A program made the translations under genes and the position numbers. DNA of 64,000 nucleotides, taken from Nocardiopsis kunsanensis DSM 44524 (GTDB lineage: Bacteria > Actinomycetota > Actinomycetes > Streptosporangiales > Streptosporangiaceae). The stretch is taken from NCBI RefSeq assembly GCF_000340965.1, contig NZ_ANAY01000018.1, positions 1-64,000 on the forward strand, given 5' to 3'. Below, piece after piece: positions 25,561 through 34,496 of the stretch (positions are counted from its first letter, which is position 1; every line of letters starts with the position of its first letter). The notes beneath the pieces were generated by a model. The model ran no database searches. It was not told the DNA's origin and was given only the letters and a program-made list of their open reading frames with translations.

Positions 25561-26010
25561 ATGGATCACCGATTTTCACTACTGACGTTGGGCGTTCGGG
25601 ATGTGGCCCGTGCTGCGGACTTCTACGAGGCGGTCGGGTTCGAGCGCCGACACGACCTCGGCACGATCGTCTTCCTGCCCACCACCGGCCCCGCACTGGC
25701 GCTCTACAACTGGGACGACCTAGCTGCCGACACCGGGCTCCCCGCCGACGGAACGGGGTTCCGGGGTGTGACCATGGCGGTCAACCTCGACTCCCCCGGC
25801 GAGGTCGACGCGATGCTCGCGCGCTGGACCCAGGCCGGGGCGAGAGTGGTGCGTGAACCCGTGGAGAAAGGGTGGGGCGGCTATTCGGGTTACGCCGCCG
25901 ACCCGGACGGGCACCTGTGGGAGTTCGCGCACAACCCCTCGACCGCACACATGCGCATCACCCCGGGGGGCCGGTTCGAACTGAGCCGGCCCCGCCGGCA
26001 ACGCTCATGA
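25561..26010 (+). CDS. VOC (glyoxalase/bleomycin resistance) family protein
   Basis: This 149-residue protein has the two beta-alpha-beta-beta-beta repeats of the vicinal oxygen chelate fold. The first begins FSLLTLGVRDVARAADFYEA and the second FRGVTMAVNLDSPGEVDAML, with the terminal ADPDGHLWEFAHN segment, in which H and E could be metal ligands. Members include glyoxalases, dioxygenases and drug-binding proteins, so substrate cannot be assigned. It follows Uma2 by 30 bases in the same direction, but no functional link is apparent. Confidence 0.9.
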   Translation: MDHRFSLLTLGVRDVARAADFYEAVGFERRHDLGTIVFLPTTGPALALYNWDDLAADTGLPADGTGFRGVTMAVNLDSPGEVDAMLARWTQAGARVVREPVEKGWGGYSGYAADPDGHLWEFAHNPSTAHMRITPGGRFELSRPRRQRS

Positions 26011-26253
26011 GTGGTGGCCGACCGCGGGAACGATGATCCCGGGGTCGGCAACGATCCGGACGAGGCCGGGTGCTTCGTACATCGCGCGTGCCTCACCGGC
26101 CGCCATTCCCGCCGCAGCCGACGACTCGTACCCATCTCGGTACAGCAGCGCTCGACACTCCTACGCATTGAAGCGGGCTTCTTTCTCGAATGGTTCAAGA
26201 TTCGATGAAGCAGCGCTGGGGGCGGAGGGTTGTTTCGGCGGGTCTCGGGCCGC

Positions 26254-26616
26254 TCAGCCCGGCAGCTGAGAACGGAGCGCGGCGACGTCGCCACTGTCGG
26301 CCCCGAATCCGAGACCGGCGATCTTCTTACCCCGGGGCAGGTGGCGCAACTTATTTCCCTCGATCTTCAAGTCACCCGGAGAGGAGATGGGAAAACGCTT
26401 CACCGTCATGCCGACCGGGCTGCGGACCTGGATCTCGGTCGGCTCGATCCGCAACATCGGGTTCACCAGGAGCAGGATGCCGAGGACCAGCAGCACCACT
26501 CCCCCGAATACGTTGACCGACTCTCCGGTGATGAGCGCGGTGAAGAGAACCAGAGCGCCGGCCACGAGAATGAAGATGGCCAAAGCCCTATTGCAACGAA
26601 TATTCATCGGGGCCAT
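26254..26616 (-). CDS. small membrane protein with cytoplasmic domain
   Basis: A 120-residue protein. Two hydrophobic helices (about 11-30 and 34-52) are followed by a soluble C-terminal part (IEPTEIQVRSPVGMTVKRFP...) that looks like a small PH-like beta domain. I do not recognise a named family. The ATG at 26616 is used; an internal ATG at 26607 is possible. It ends near the VOC gene (convergent), and its 5' side abuts the left terminal repeat of IS copy C (26698), so its promoter may have been affected by the insertion. Confidence 0.68.
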   Translation of the reverse strand: MAPMNIRCNRALAIFILVAGALVLFTALITGESVNVFGGVVLLVLGILLLVNPMLRIEPTEIQVRSPVGMTVKRFPISSPGDLKIEGNKLRHLPRGKKIAGLGFGADSGDVAALRSQLPG

Positions 26617-26697
26617 CAGGGCACCTTACATGATTGGCCCGTTCGGAACCAATTAGCAGAGGGTGACCAGCTCGATGCAGGAACCGCGACCGACATT

Positions 26698-27698
26698 GAG
26701 GTGATCCCAGCGAGTTTCATTTCAGGTGTCCGTGCTCGAAGTGTGTGAGAACGAGAGCGGCCTTGGCGATGTCTCCGATCTTGCTGGGGCCGGCAGTGAC
26801 ATGCTGCGGGAGCCGCCAACGCCGCGTGAGAAGCGCGAACCCGCGTTCGCCCAGACAGCGAAGGGCACGCTGGGCCCGGTTGAACACCCGGTTGTCCGGG
26901 GCCGGGCAGAAGCCGGCCTCGGGTCGCTTGAACGGGGTGACCACGCCGATCCCCGCACCCTGATAGCCCAGGTCGGCCAGTGTGGGCAACCCGAGGGAGG
27001 CCACAGCGTAAAGCGCACCGAGCACATGGGTGCGGGCCGCAGTCAGATCGTGCACGGAGCCGGGCTCGACCTCGCTGACAAAGAGCGGGAACCCGGTCGG
27101 GTCCATGAGGGCTTGGAGGTTGCCGCCGTCCTGGTGGGCCTTGCCCGAGTACCAGAGGTCGATCGACTCCCCTTGGGCGCTGGTGGTCTTTTCCGAGCAG
27201 CGGTCGGTGTTGATCACGATGCCGTCGAGTACCAGGTGGGGCAGGCTGTGCTCGCGGGCGTCGGCCAGCGTGTGCTGCAGGTCGGGGGCCCAGAGGACGA
27301 GGACGTCGATGGCCGCGTCGATGTAGCGGTAGGCGGTGGAGCGGCCGATGCCGTGGTCGCGGGCCAGGGACTGGGGGTCGGTCCCGTCGCGGAAGTGGCG
27401 CAGGGCCATCAGAGCCTGCTTGAAGCAGGTCAGGGCGCGGGTCTTCTTGCGGGTACCGCGGAGCTTGCGCTCGGTGGCCAGGAGCTGGGAGAGGAAGTAG
27501 ACGACTTCCCTGGGAACGTCGAGGGTGGCAGTATAGGTAACCACGTGGAGCCTTTCACGGTAGCCCGGCGGAGATTAGACACCTCGCGTTCTACCTGGGG
27601 CTCCACGCCTATGTATGCGGAACGGGCATTCCTGCCCATGGTTCTGATTTGCCTAGTTTATCGCTCTCAGTTCGGATCAAAGTCACTGGGTTCACCTC
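26698..27698 (-). mobile_element. IS5-type insertion sequence, copy C (diverged relative)
   Basis: About 1.0 kb. The plus-strand left end begins GAGGTGATCCCAGCGAGTTT, and the right end in reverse complement reads GAGGTGAACCCAGTGACTTT, a clear terminal inverted repeat. It carries one transposase gene. Flanks ATT/AAT extend the repeat, so no target duplication can be claimed. Confidence 0.75.
26717..27544 (-). CDS. IS5-family DDE transposase (copy C)
   Basis: A 275-residue transposase, starting at GTG 27544, of the same family as copies A and B but much diverged. It shows the same order: helix-turn-helix (HGIGRSTAYRYIDAAID), then catalytic DDE core with LDGIVINTDRC, EPGSVHDLTAAR, LADLGYQG and the terminal QRALRCLGERGF region. 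In the last, the family usually has AER-x-N/H; here a Glu is present in GERGFALL. It is intact in length. It lies between the small membrane protein and the lower-GC MFS gene, forming one border of the IS island. Confidence 0.88.
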   Translation of the reverse strand: MVTYTATLDVPREVVYFLSQLLATERKLRGTRKKTRALTCFKQALMALRHFRDGTDPQSLARDHGIGRSTAYRYIDAAIDVLVLWAPDLQHTLADAREHSLPHLVLDGIVINTDRCSEKTTSAQGESIDLWYSGKAHQDGGNLQALMDPTGFPLFVSEVEPGSVHDLTAARTHVLGALYAVASLGLPTLADLGYQGAGIGVVTPFKRPEAGFCPAPDNRVFNRAQRALRCLGERGFALLTRRWRLPQHVTAGPSKIGDIAKAALVLTHFEHGHLK

Positions 27699-27781
27699 AA
27701 TACAGAACCTGACAAAGGCACCAGACGTTGCTTCAAATGCGGGAAGACCCGCTTTTCACAGTCTTGTTCGATTATTTTATT

Positions 27782-28960
27782 TCACGACAATCCTATTATT
27801 TTCTCGCGACGAGCCCAGCGCACCGAAATGAACAGGCCAATAATAGCTGCAGACAAACACGACACCGCCACAATCAGAAGAAGCAACGAAAACATGTACT
27901 CCGAACGAGCAGAGGCAAACAGGACGCACCCCATTACCCCGGTGATGGATGCCGCGAGTTGTGACAGCGCGATAATTCTCCCAAGGTAGCTGGAGTCTAC
28001 AAATGATTGAAAATGCACAATCCAGGCGCGCCCCCCAAATACCACTGAGGCCATAAGCAGAACACTCGCTGATGCTGCCGCTATAAGTCCTGGATACCAC
28101 GCCAGAATCGCAATCGCAACACCAATCCCCATGCTTGACGTGAAGAAAATACTAACAACATTCATCGTGCGCATGGCAAGGCTTACTACCACTCCTGCAA
28201 TCAGCCCTCCGAGGGCCATAAATGCAGCGACCCATCCATAAATACCTGAGGAGACACCATTCAACTCGGTAAATAGATACACCAAAAAGAGCATGGGCCC
28301 TGCAAGAAGAGCGTCGTTTACACCCTTCCATATGAACAACAGCTTTGCAGTCGGATGAGTGAGTGACAGGTATTCCCATGCATCGCGAAACGTATTATTT
28401 TTGAGTGAACCGTTAGAAACGGAAGGTATCTCATCGCACCCCCTCCGCTCTTTTATCCGCGAGAGTACAACGCATAGGACCAGAAACACTCCAGCAGACC
28501 CCAGGAGAACGGCGGGCGGAGACATGAGAGCTAGAGCTCCTCCCGCAGCTGCCGGCCCCAGCACTTGACTCAGAGACGTGCCCGCCTGAATCCAGCTGTT
28601 GGCTCGAGGTAGAAGTTTCTTAGGAGTAGCTATGGGGATATACTCGATGTCAGCGATTAGATAGATCCTGAGCGCAAAATCTATTATTGCAGCATGCGCA
28701 ACAATAGATAGGGTACTCAACAGCCCCAGATAAGCCTGCCCTGACAGTGAGAGCGTTGCAAGGATCTCCACAGAGACCAAAGTAAGCAATAAGTGTTTTC
28801 TGCCTACTCGTCCAACAACTTTTCCGGCGACCGGGCTAGCCACCATTTCAGCTAAATAGCCAGCGATGAATGTGGCCGCCATTGCGACCGGCGATCCAGT
28901 GACAGACAGGATAATCAGCGGAAGAGCCAAATCATAGAATGACTCAGCAAATCGATGCAT
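27782..28960 (-). CDS. MFS transporter, lower GC, possibly 5'-truncated
   Basis: A 392-residue MFS_3-type transporter starting at ATG 28960. About eleven to twelve helices are visible, with the motif A-like loop PVAGKVVGRVGRKHLLL. The first helix starts almost at the Met (MHRFAESFYDLALPLIIL), whereas homologues usually have 10-20 residues before it. IS copy B begins only nine bases upstream, so the native start was probably removed. The reading frame continues into the IS to a TTG at 29020. GC content and codon use are clearly lower than in neighbouring genes, pointing to horizontal acquisition. Substrate unknown. It lies between IS copies C and B. Confidence 0.8.
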   Translation of the reverse strand: MHRFAESFYDLALPLIILSVTGSPVAMAATFIAGYLAEMVASPVAGKVVGRVGRKHLLLTLVSVEILATLSLSGQAYLGLLSTLSIVAHAAIIDFALRIYLIADIEYIPIATPKKLLPRANSWIQAGTSLSQVLGPAAAGGALALMSPPAVLLGSAGVFLVLCVVLSRIKERRGCDEIPSVSNGSLKNNTFRDAWEYLSLTHPTAKLLFIWKGVNDALLAGPMLFLVYLFTELNGVSSGIYGWVAAFMALGGLIAGVVVSLAMRTMNVVSIFFTSSMGIGVAIAILAWYPGLIAAASASVLLMASVVFGGRAWIVHFQSFVDSSYLGRIIALSQLAASITGVMGCVLFASARSEYMFSLLLLIVAVSCLSAAIIGLFISVRWARREKIIGLS

Positions 28961-28969
28961 CACACCACT

Positions 28970-29992
28970 GAGCCTTTTCGGGCAAGCATCGCTCACGCAC
29001 GGTGACAACACGGGTGGCAAGAGTCCGCGGCGGCCGAGCCCAACCCGGCCCCGGACAGCAGCAAAGCCCCTGGTAAAGGTGGTCTTACCACAGAAACACC
29101 GATCACCAGAGGCTTCGCTTGTCTACCGATGTTACCTACACCTGCGTGCTCGACGCCGACCGCGAGACCGTGGAGTTCCTCTCGCGCCTGCTGGCCGCCC
29201 ACCGACACGCCCTTGGTACCCGCACCGGCACCCGTGCGCTGGGCCCCTTCAACCAGGCCGTCCTCGTCATCCGCTGGTTCCTCAACGCCACCCGCCCCGC
29301 CCAACTGGCCACCGACAACGCCATCAGTCAAAGCACCGTCTACACCTACCTGCACGAGGGCATCGACCTCCTGGCCGCCCGGGCCCCGGACCTGGAACAG
29401 GCCCTGGCCCGGGCCCACCAGTCCGGAGCCGGCCACCTGAATCTGGACGGCACAGTGCTGCGCACCGACCGGGTGAGCACCCCCGGACCAGGCAGAGCCG
29501 ACCTTTGGTGGTCGGGCAAGCACAGACACCACGGCGGCAACATCCAAGTGCTCTCGGCCCCGGACGGGTGGCCGCTGTGGACCTCCGGCGTACGTCCCGG
29601 GCGTGAGCACGACACCACCTGCGCAAAAGCCGAGGCCGACCTGCTGCCCGCGTTGGAGAGAGCCGCGACCGAGCAGGACCTGCTCACCCTCACCGACCTG
29701 GGCTACCTCAACCTCAGCCCCGCCCTGCGCCACCCCGCCAAGAAACCCGCGGGCCAAGAGCTGACCGGTGACCAGAAGGCCTACAACCAGCTCATCCGGG
29801 GAGTGCACGGCATCGCCGAGCGTGCCAACTCCCTGCTCAAGACCACCTTCAAGGCCCTACGCCGGATCAGTCTCGACCCGTGGCGTATCGGCGCGATCAC
29901 CCAGGCCGCACTGGTCCTGCTCCAGCTCGAACACGGCCGCACCACCTGACCAATTCTCACCCACGGTCACCAACCGTTACCCGGAAAGGCTC
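28970..29992 (+). mobile_element. IS5-type insertion sequence, copy B
   Basis: About 1.02 kb, closely similar to copy A along its whole length but in opposite orientation. Ends are GAGCCTTTTCGGGC and, in reverse complement, GAGCCTTTCCGGGT. The triplet ACT occurs directly at both ends (28967-28969 and 29993-29995), consistent with a 3-bp target duplication and a recent insertion. Confidence 0.85.
29119..29949 (+). CDS. IS5-family DDE transposase (copy B)
   Basis: A 276-residue transposase, TTG start, intact and nearly alignable residue by residue with copy A at 1307-2137. Helix-turn-helix AISQSTVYTYLHEGID; catalytic D in NLDGTVLRTD, D in GREHDTTCAK, then LTDLGYLNLS and E in IAERANSLLK. The two copies differ at scattered positions, so they are diverged relatives and not a very recent duplication within this strain. 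It lies immediately upstream of the low-GC MFS gene, in divergent orientation. Confidence 0.9.
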   Translation: MSTDVTYTCVLDADRETVEFLSRLLAAHRHALGTRTGTRALGPFNQAVLVIRWFLNATRPAQLATDNAISQSTVYTYLHEGIDLLAARAPDLEQALARAHQSGAGHLNLDGTVLRTDRVSTPGPGRADLWWSGKHRHHGGNIQVLSAPDGWPLWTSGVRPGREHDTTCAKAEADLLPALERAATEQDLLTLTDLGYLNLSPALRHPAKKPAGQELTGDQKAYNQLIRGVHGIAERANSLLKTTFKALRRISLDPWRIGAITQAALVLLQLEHGRTT

Positions 29993-29999
29993 ACTGATA

Positions 30000-30077
30000 A
30001 TGATCCGTCTGGAATCCTGTGGTAAATTCACCTGGATCTCCTTCAAGCGAGACGGGCGGGAGGGTGTGGGTTACTAA
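30000..30077 (+). CDS. 25-residue ORF at IS edge, before terminator
   Basis: ATG at 30000 with GGAAAGG from the IS end ten bases upstream. The peptide is basic and aromatic (one Cys, FTWISFKR core). Its stop lies inside a very strong hairpin. It may be the 3' remnant of a gene cut by the IS or just a chance ORF; no function can be given. Confidence 0.25.
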   Translation: MIRLESCGKFTWISFKRDGREGVGY

Positions 30078-30091
30078 CCACCCTCCCGCCC
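30054..30091. terminator. strong hairpin terminator
   Basis: GGGCGGGAGGGTG (30054-30066) pairs perfectly with CACCCTCCCGCCC (30079-30091). It lies between the IS-edge ORF and the convergent small gene at 30120. Confidence 0.75.
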
Positions 30092-30119
30092 GCAAGCAGT
30101 TGTTATTCTCGACGACTGA

Positions 30120-30392
30120 TCAGACAGCCGGCTCAATCTCAACGTCGAACTGATCGCTCAGCTTGTCAAGAAGCTCGTCAGCAGAGGCCGACGGGTCAAT
30201 GTCACTCTCATCGAATGCCACCATGGCAATCTTACCGAGAAACGTCTCAGTAGCCCCCTCCATCAGATGAGGGGCTACACACGCGATGAATGCATCGAGT
30301 CCCTGCTTCTCTTCGGAGGAGAGGTTCCCCTGTTGAGAAAGCTGGCGCAATTCGTCGAGGGCGTTGTGCGAGTTCGTGAGGGAATCCATCAT
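30120..30392 (-). CDS. small acidic protein of unknown function
   Basis: A 90-residue protein. The ATG at 30392 is preceded by AGGG; another ATG follows at 30389 and a GTG lies at 30440. It is helical and acidic, with a single Cys (FIACVAPH), and ends in an acidic tail (DQFDVEIEPAV). GC content is below the regional average, like the MFS gene on the other side of IS copy B, so both may be cargo of the same acquired segment. I do not recognise a family. It might be a small regulatory, immunity or precursor protein, but nothing in the sequence decides this. Confidence 0.55.
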   Translation of the reverse strand: MMDSLTNSHNALDELRQLSQQGNLSSEEKQGLDAFIACVAPHLMEGATETFLGKIAMVAFDESDIDPSASADELLDKLSDQFDVEIEPAV

Positions 30393-30609
30393 TTTACCCT
30401 GGAAGGTTCCGCTTGGGAACGTCTTGTGACAACTAATCACCCTATCTGAATAATGTCAAGTAGGTCACACTTGCGACCCATGATGTGAGACAAATCCGCT
30501 GGAGCGAGGTGATCTCAGACTATGAATGGCCTATCCGGACACCTGGACACAGATGAGACATAAAGGCATTATTCTCCGATCGACTGACAAAAGAACGGAG
30601 CCCCAGGTA

Positions 30610-31804
30610 CAGGGCTCCGGCAAAGTCTGTTGGTTACCCGTCCAAGAGGCCTATGACCTGGTGATCTCTTCTGGCATGGTGCCGTAGACCCGCAGCGATG
30701 TTGTCCCATCCGGCCAAGCGCAGCAGACCGATCACCAACCCCCGCAGCGATGCCATCACCCGGGGCGCTGCCCCACGCCTGATCCGGCAGGCGTCCTCAC
30801 CGAAGGTGACATCGCGTACCCAGTGCAAACGGTTCTCGATGTGCCCATGCGACTGGACCCACGCGGCCAGGACCTGTGGCCGGGCTGCGCGAGCATCCGC
30901 GCTGGTGAGCAGGTACACGACCTCGACGGTCTTCTTCCCGTTGCGGGTCGTGGTGCGGCGCAGCTGGGCGACCTGCGCCGCACCGGGGAACTCGATCCAT
31001 CCAGGCACGTCCACGACCTTGATCCTGCGCCCGTGGGACCGCTCGGTGCGCCGCGTGGCAGCCACATCCTTCCAGGGCAGCTTCTTCAACTGACCGAACA
31101 GGGTGGGCTGGTTGGCCTTGATGGTCAACACGTAGTCACCGCCCTGCTCCAGGACCTGTTCGGCGGTGGTGTGCTGGGCGTGCAGGGCATCCATCGTGAC
31201 CACCGCACCGGACACATCGAGCACAGCCAACAGGTCGCAGGCCGCACCGGTCTCGCCGCCCTGACTGTGGGCCTGCTCCTGGCCCAGGACCAGACCGGTA
31301 GCCGCGTCCAGCGCAGCGACCAGGTGGGGAGCCACCCGGCCGCCCGGTTCGCGGGCCCCGCGCACACTTTTGCCGTCCACAGCGATCACCCGGCGGCCCT
31401 GGACCGTTCCTGCTCTGGTGGTGGCCCACAGGCCCAGGATCTGGTCGGGCCGGCCCGCGTCCAGACCGGCGAAGAGCCGACGGAAGGTCGATTCCTCGGC
31501 CGGCCGGCCGGTCCAGGCCCAGCTCAGTGAGCACGTGTGCATCGGCTCCGGCGACCCATTGGCCGATCGCGGTGAAGCCCCGCATCCCCGCGGCCATGGC
31601 AGCGACCGCAACGGCGACCAGGGCCGCGGCCCCCTGGCGCACACCACGCCGCGAGCGCGGGTCCGGAAGATGGTCCAACAGGTTCAGCAGGTGGGCGTGG
31701 TCCGATGCGGCGTTGGTCCTGGCGGCGGGGACCTGGAATGATGAGGACAAGCGGGCGTGCTCCGGTTCGGGCGATGCAAGGCGTAGGAACCTCCATCTTC
31801 CCTG
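30610..31804 (-). mobile_element. ISAs1-type insertion sequence
   Basis: About 1.2 kb, a normal ISAs1 length. Both ends start CAGGG when read inward (CAGGGCTCCGG at 30610; CAGGGAAGATGG in reverse complement ending at 31804). It contains one frameshifted transposase gene. A target duplication was not found. Confidence 0.6.
30634..31750 (-). pseudogene. ISAs1-family transposase, frameshifted
   Basis: The N-terminal domain (LLNLLDHLPDPRSRRGVRQG, AAGMRGFTAIGQWVAG) is in one frame. The rest (EESTFRRLFAGLD, the catalytic RRVIAVDGKSVRGA, YVLTIKANQPTL, HIENRLHWVRDVTFGED) is in another. The switch occurs around 31498-31512, where GGCC is repeated three times; removing one four-base unit restores DRPAEESTFRR in frame. 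The element is therefore probably unable to move on its own. An N-terminal TTG near 31750 is assumed. The C-terminal domain is otherwise complete. Confidence 0.82.
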
Positions 31805-32884
31805 GCTGCAGGGCATGCCCGTGTTGTTGCCCGTGGTTCCTGGTCAGGACCTGCCTCACCCGACTTTGCCGGAGCCCTGGTTGCCCGCCCCGGGCAGGGA
31901 GCCCGAGTGGGCTGTCGGCGCCCGCCTGCGTGAGCGACACACGCAGGCGGGCGCGGTGCGGCGTGCGCGGTGGCCACCGGCGTCCCCGCCCCCGAAAAGA
32001 GTGCCCGGCCCCGGGGTCGAGGCCCCGCGGGACGATCCGCGAGGGGTCCGTGCCCGTCGGAGGGGTGAGGGACACGGCCCGGTCCCGGGACGCAGGCACG
32101 CGGGGAGAGGCCGACGACCATCGTGTCCGCGACGCTGCACAGGGTGATCGTACCGCTGCGCACACAGACGTGCCCCGGAAACAGAGAAACTCCGGACCGC
32201 CCCAGCGCGCCCGGCACCGCCCCTGCCCCTGCGCCCCCGGCCCCGGCCGTTCCCGTGGCGTACCGCCGGTCACGGCCGGCGGCCGCGAGGAGAGGAACCC
32301 CACTGCCACAGGATCGGTGCCGGTCACTCCGGGGTAGGCCCTGTTGGAGGGGACGAAGAGCCTCCGGGAGCCGGCGCCACAGGGGCAGAACCTCTCCCAC
32401 CAGGGACCGGGCCCTGTTCGGAACGGACGCTCCGGCCGTTTCGAACACGGTGGCCCAAAGGCGATACTCTGGGGGTAAACAATGCTTACCCGGGATGACT
32501 CACGGGCCGTCGAGGGTCCGGAGCCAGGACTGAACCGCACCGATCACTCGCTGTCCGTCGATGGACGAGTTGCCACCGCGCCCCGGGTGTGGTGCGACCC
32601 GGCACGGCGGAACCCGACACGGAAGCGCCCGCTGTCGCCGCGGCGGCAGGTGCGGGGCCGGTCGGCGGGGCGGGCCCGAGCAGGACCGCTCACCGGACAA
32701 CACGATCCCGTCCCGCCCGGGAGCTGAACACAGCGCTACTGCGGGCCTCTGGGGGCCTGAGGCGCACGGGGAGATCGCGCGACCCCGATCGACCCACGAC
32801 CTGGGGCCCGACAGGGCCGTCGGAAGACCTCGGGGTCACCGAAAGACCGGAAGAGCCTCTGGTGGTGCGAGCCGCCCGGGGTCC
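31805..32884. other. gene-free region between the ISAs1 element and the DHA2 exporter
   Basis: About 1.1 kb of GC-rich DNA. Long ORFs occur in several frames but none has good codon bias, a ribosome site or recognisable motifs. It may hold decayed coding sequence left by the insertions, and the promoter of the exporter gene. Confidence 0.4.
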
Positions 32885-34420
32885 ATGCTTGGAAAGGCGA
32901 TTCGTTTGGCGAAGAGAACCACGGGGACCTCCTCCGCCGCTCAGGAACCGGAGACCCCGGAGAGAGCGGCCGAGGAAACCCCGAAGCAAGCACCAGCCAA
33001 CCGCAACATCGTATTATCAGTTCTGGTCCTGGGCGCCTTCGTCATCATCCTCAACCAGACGCTTCTGAACACGGCCCTGCCCGCATTCATGCGGGACTTC
33101 GGGATCACCGCGAACTCGGCGCAATGGGTGACGACGATCTTCATGCTGGTCAATGGGATCATGATCCCGACCACGGCGTTCCTCATCCAGAAATTCACCA
33201 CACGCACGCTGTTCCTGACCGCGTTGGGGTTGTTCTCCGTCGGTACGGTCCTGTGTGCGGTGGCTCCCACGTTCGCCGTGCTGCTCACCGGACGGGTCGT
33301 TCAGGCCTCCGGTGGTGGGATCATCATTCCCCTCATGCAGACCATCCTGTTCGCGATCTTCCCGCGCCACAAGCGCGGTACCGCGATGGGGACGTTCGGC
33401 CTCGTCATCGCTTTCGCTCCCGCGATCGGCCCGAGCCTGTCCGGCTGGATCGTGGACAACTACCCGTGGCAGACCCTGTTCCTGATGATGCTGCCGATCT
33501 CCGTGACCGCCATGGTCATCGGCTATTTCATTCTCACGAACGTCACCGAGCGGACCTTCCCACGTCTGGACGTCCTCTCGATCATCATGTCCTCGTTCGC
33601 CTTCGGCGGCCTCCTCTACGGTTTCAGCTCCGGGGGGAACACCGGTTGGTCCAGCCCGCAGGTGAGCCTGTCGTTGGGTATCGGCGCCGTCGTGCTCGTG
33701 CTGTTCGTCTGGCGGCAGTTGAAGCTGGACGACCCGATCCTCGAGTTCCGGGTCCTCAAGAACCCGATGTTCGCGCTCAACACCACGCTGGGCATGTGCG
33801 TGTTCATCTCGATGATCGGCGGGATGATCATGATTCCGCTGTTCATGCAGAACATGAGTGATTATTCGGCGATGGAAGCGGGCCTGGCGCTCCTGCCCGG
33901 TGCCGCGCTCATGGGTCTGATGTCCCCGGTGACCGGGATCATCTACGACAAGTTCGGGGCCAGGTGGCTCGCCGTCGTCGGGTTCACCCTGCTCAGCGCG
34001 ATGACCTTCATGCTCGCGGTCCTGACCACGGAGACGTCCTTCGTCTACATTGCGGCGGTCAACACCGTGCGCATGCTGGGCACGGCGATGATCATCATGC
34101 CGGTGACCACGGCGGCACTCAACCAGCTCCCGCAGCGGTTGATCCCCCACGGCACGGCGCTGAACAACACCATGCGCCAGATCGCCGCTTCCGTCGGGAC
34201 GGCGATCCTGGTCACCGTCATGACCGGGGCCGCCAAGGACCCGGCGGAGTACGGCATGCAAGGACTCGTCCACGGCGTGAACGTCGCCTTCCTCGTCGCC
34301 GGCATCATCGCGGCCCTGGGCCTCGTGGGGGCGTTCTTCATCAAGGAGAACAGGCAGGCCGAGGCCGACGAGTCCACCGCTTCCTCGGTACAGGCGAACT
34401 CAGGCAGCGACCGGACCTGA
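32885..34420 (+). CDS. DHA2-family drug exporter (EmrB/QacA type)
   Basis: A 511-residue MFS protein with about fourteen hydrophobic helices, as in the DHA2 drug:H+ antiporters. Recognisable segments are the helix 1 motif FVIILNQTLLNTALPAFM (D-like position replaced by N), the helix 2-3 loop TTAFLIQKFTTRTLF and motif C, GLVIAFAPAIGPSLSGWIVD. The proposed ATG (32885) follows a weak ribosome site; longer starts add only unlike residues. The protein probably expels cationic or other toxic drugs. It converges on the rifampin-inactivating arr gene across a shared terminator, so the two form a small resistance patch, although joint regulation is not shown. Confidence 0.9.
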   Translation: MLGKAIRLAKRTTGTSSAAQEPETPERAAEETPKQAPANRNIVLSVLVLGAFVIILNQTLLNTALPAFMRDFGITANSAQWVTTIFMLVNGIMIPTTAFLIQKFTTRTLFLTALGLFSVGTVLCAVAPTFAVLLTGRVVQASGGGIIIPLMQTILFAIFPRHKRGTAMGTFGLVIAFAPAIGPSLSGWIVDNYPWQTLFLMMLPISVTAMVIGYFILTNVTERTFPRLDVLSIIMSSFAFGGLLYGFSSGGNTGWSSPQVSLSLGIGAVVLVLFVWRQLKLDDPILEFRVLKNPMFALNTTLGMCVFISMIGGMIMIPLFMQNMSDYSAMEAGLALLPGAALMGLMSPVTGIIYDKFGARWLAVVGFTLLSAMTFMLAVLTTETSFVYIAAVNTVRMLGTAMIIMPVTTAALNQLPQRLIPHGTALNNTMRQIAASVGTAILVTVMTGAAKDPAEYGMQGLVHGVNVAFLVAGIIAALGLVGAFFIKENRQAEADESTASSVQANSGSDRT

Positions 34421-34424
34421 TGCG

Positions 34425-34480
34425 CGTCGGCCCGTGACGCCCGATGCCCCGGGGATCGGGGCGGGCGTCACGGGCCGACG
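34425..34480. terminator. bidirectional terminator between exporter and arr
   Basis: A 19-bp stem, CGTCGGCCCGTGACGCCCG (34425-34443) with CGGGCGTCACGGGCCGACG (34462-34480), around a GC-rich loop. It serves both convergent genes. Confidence 0.8.
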
Positions 34481-34496
34481 GGTGGGCCCGGTCACC

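Noticed and set aside
31805..32540. Minus-strand ORFs of 250-338 codons after the ISAs1 element
   Set aside because: Pro/Arg/Gly-rich out-of-frame type composition, no start context and no motifs.
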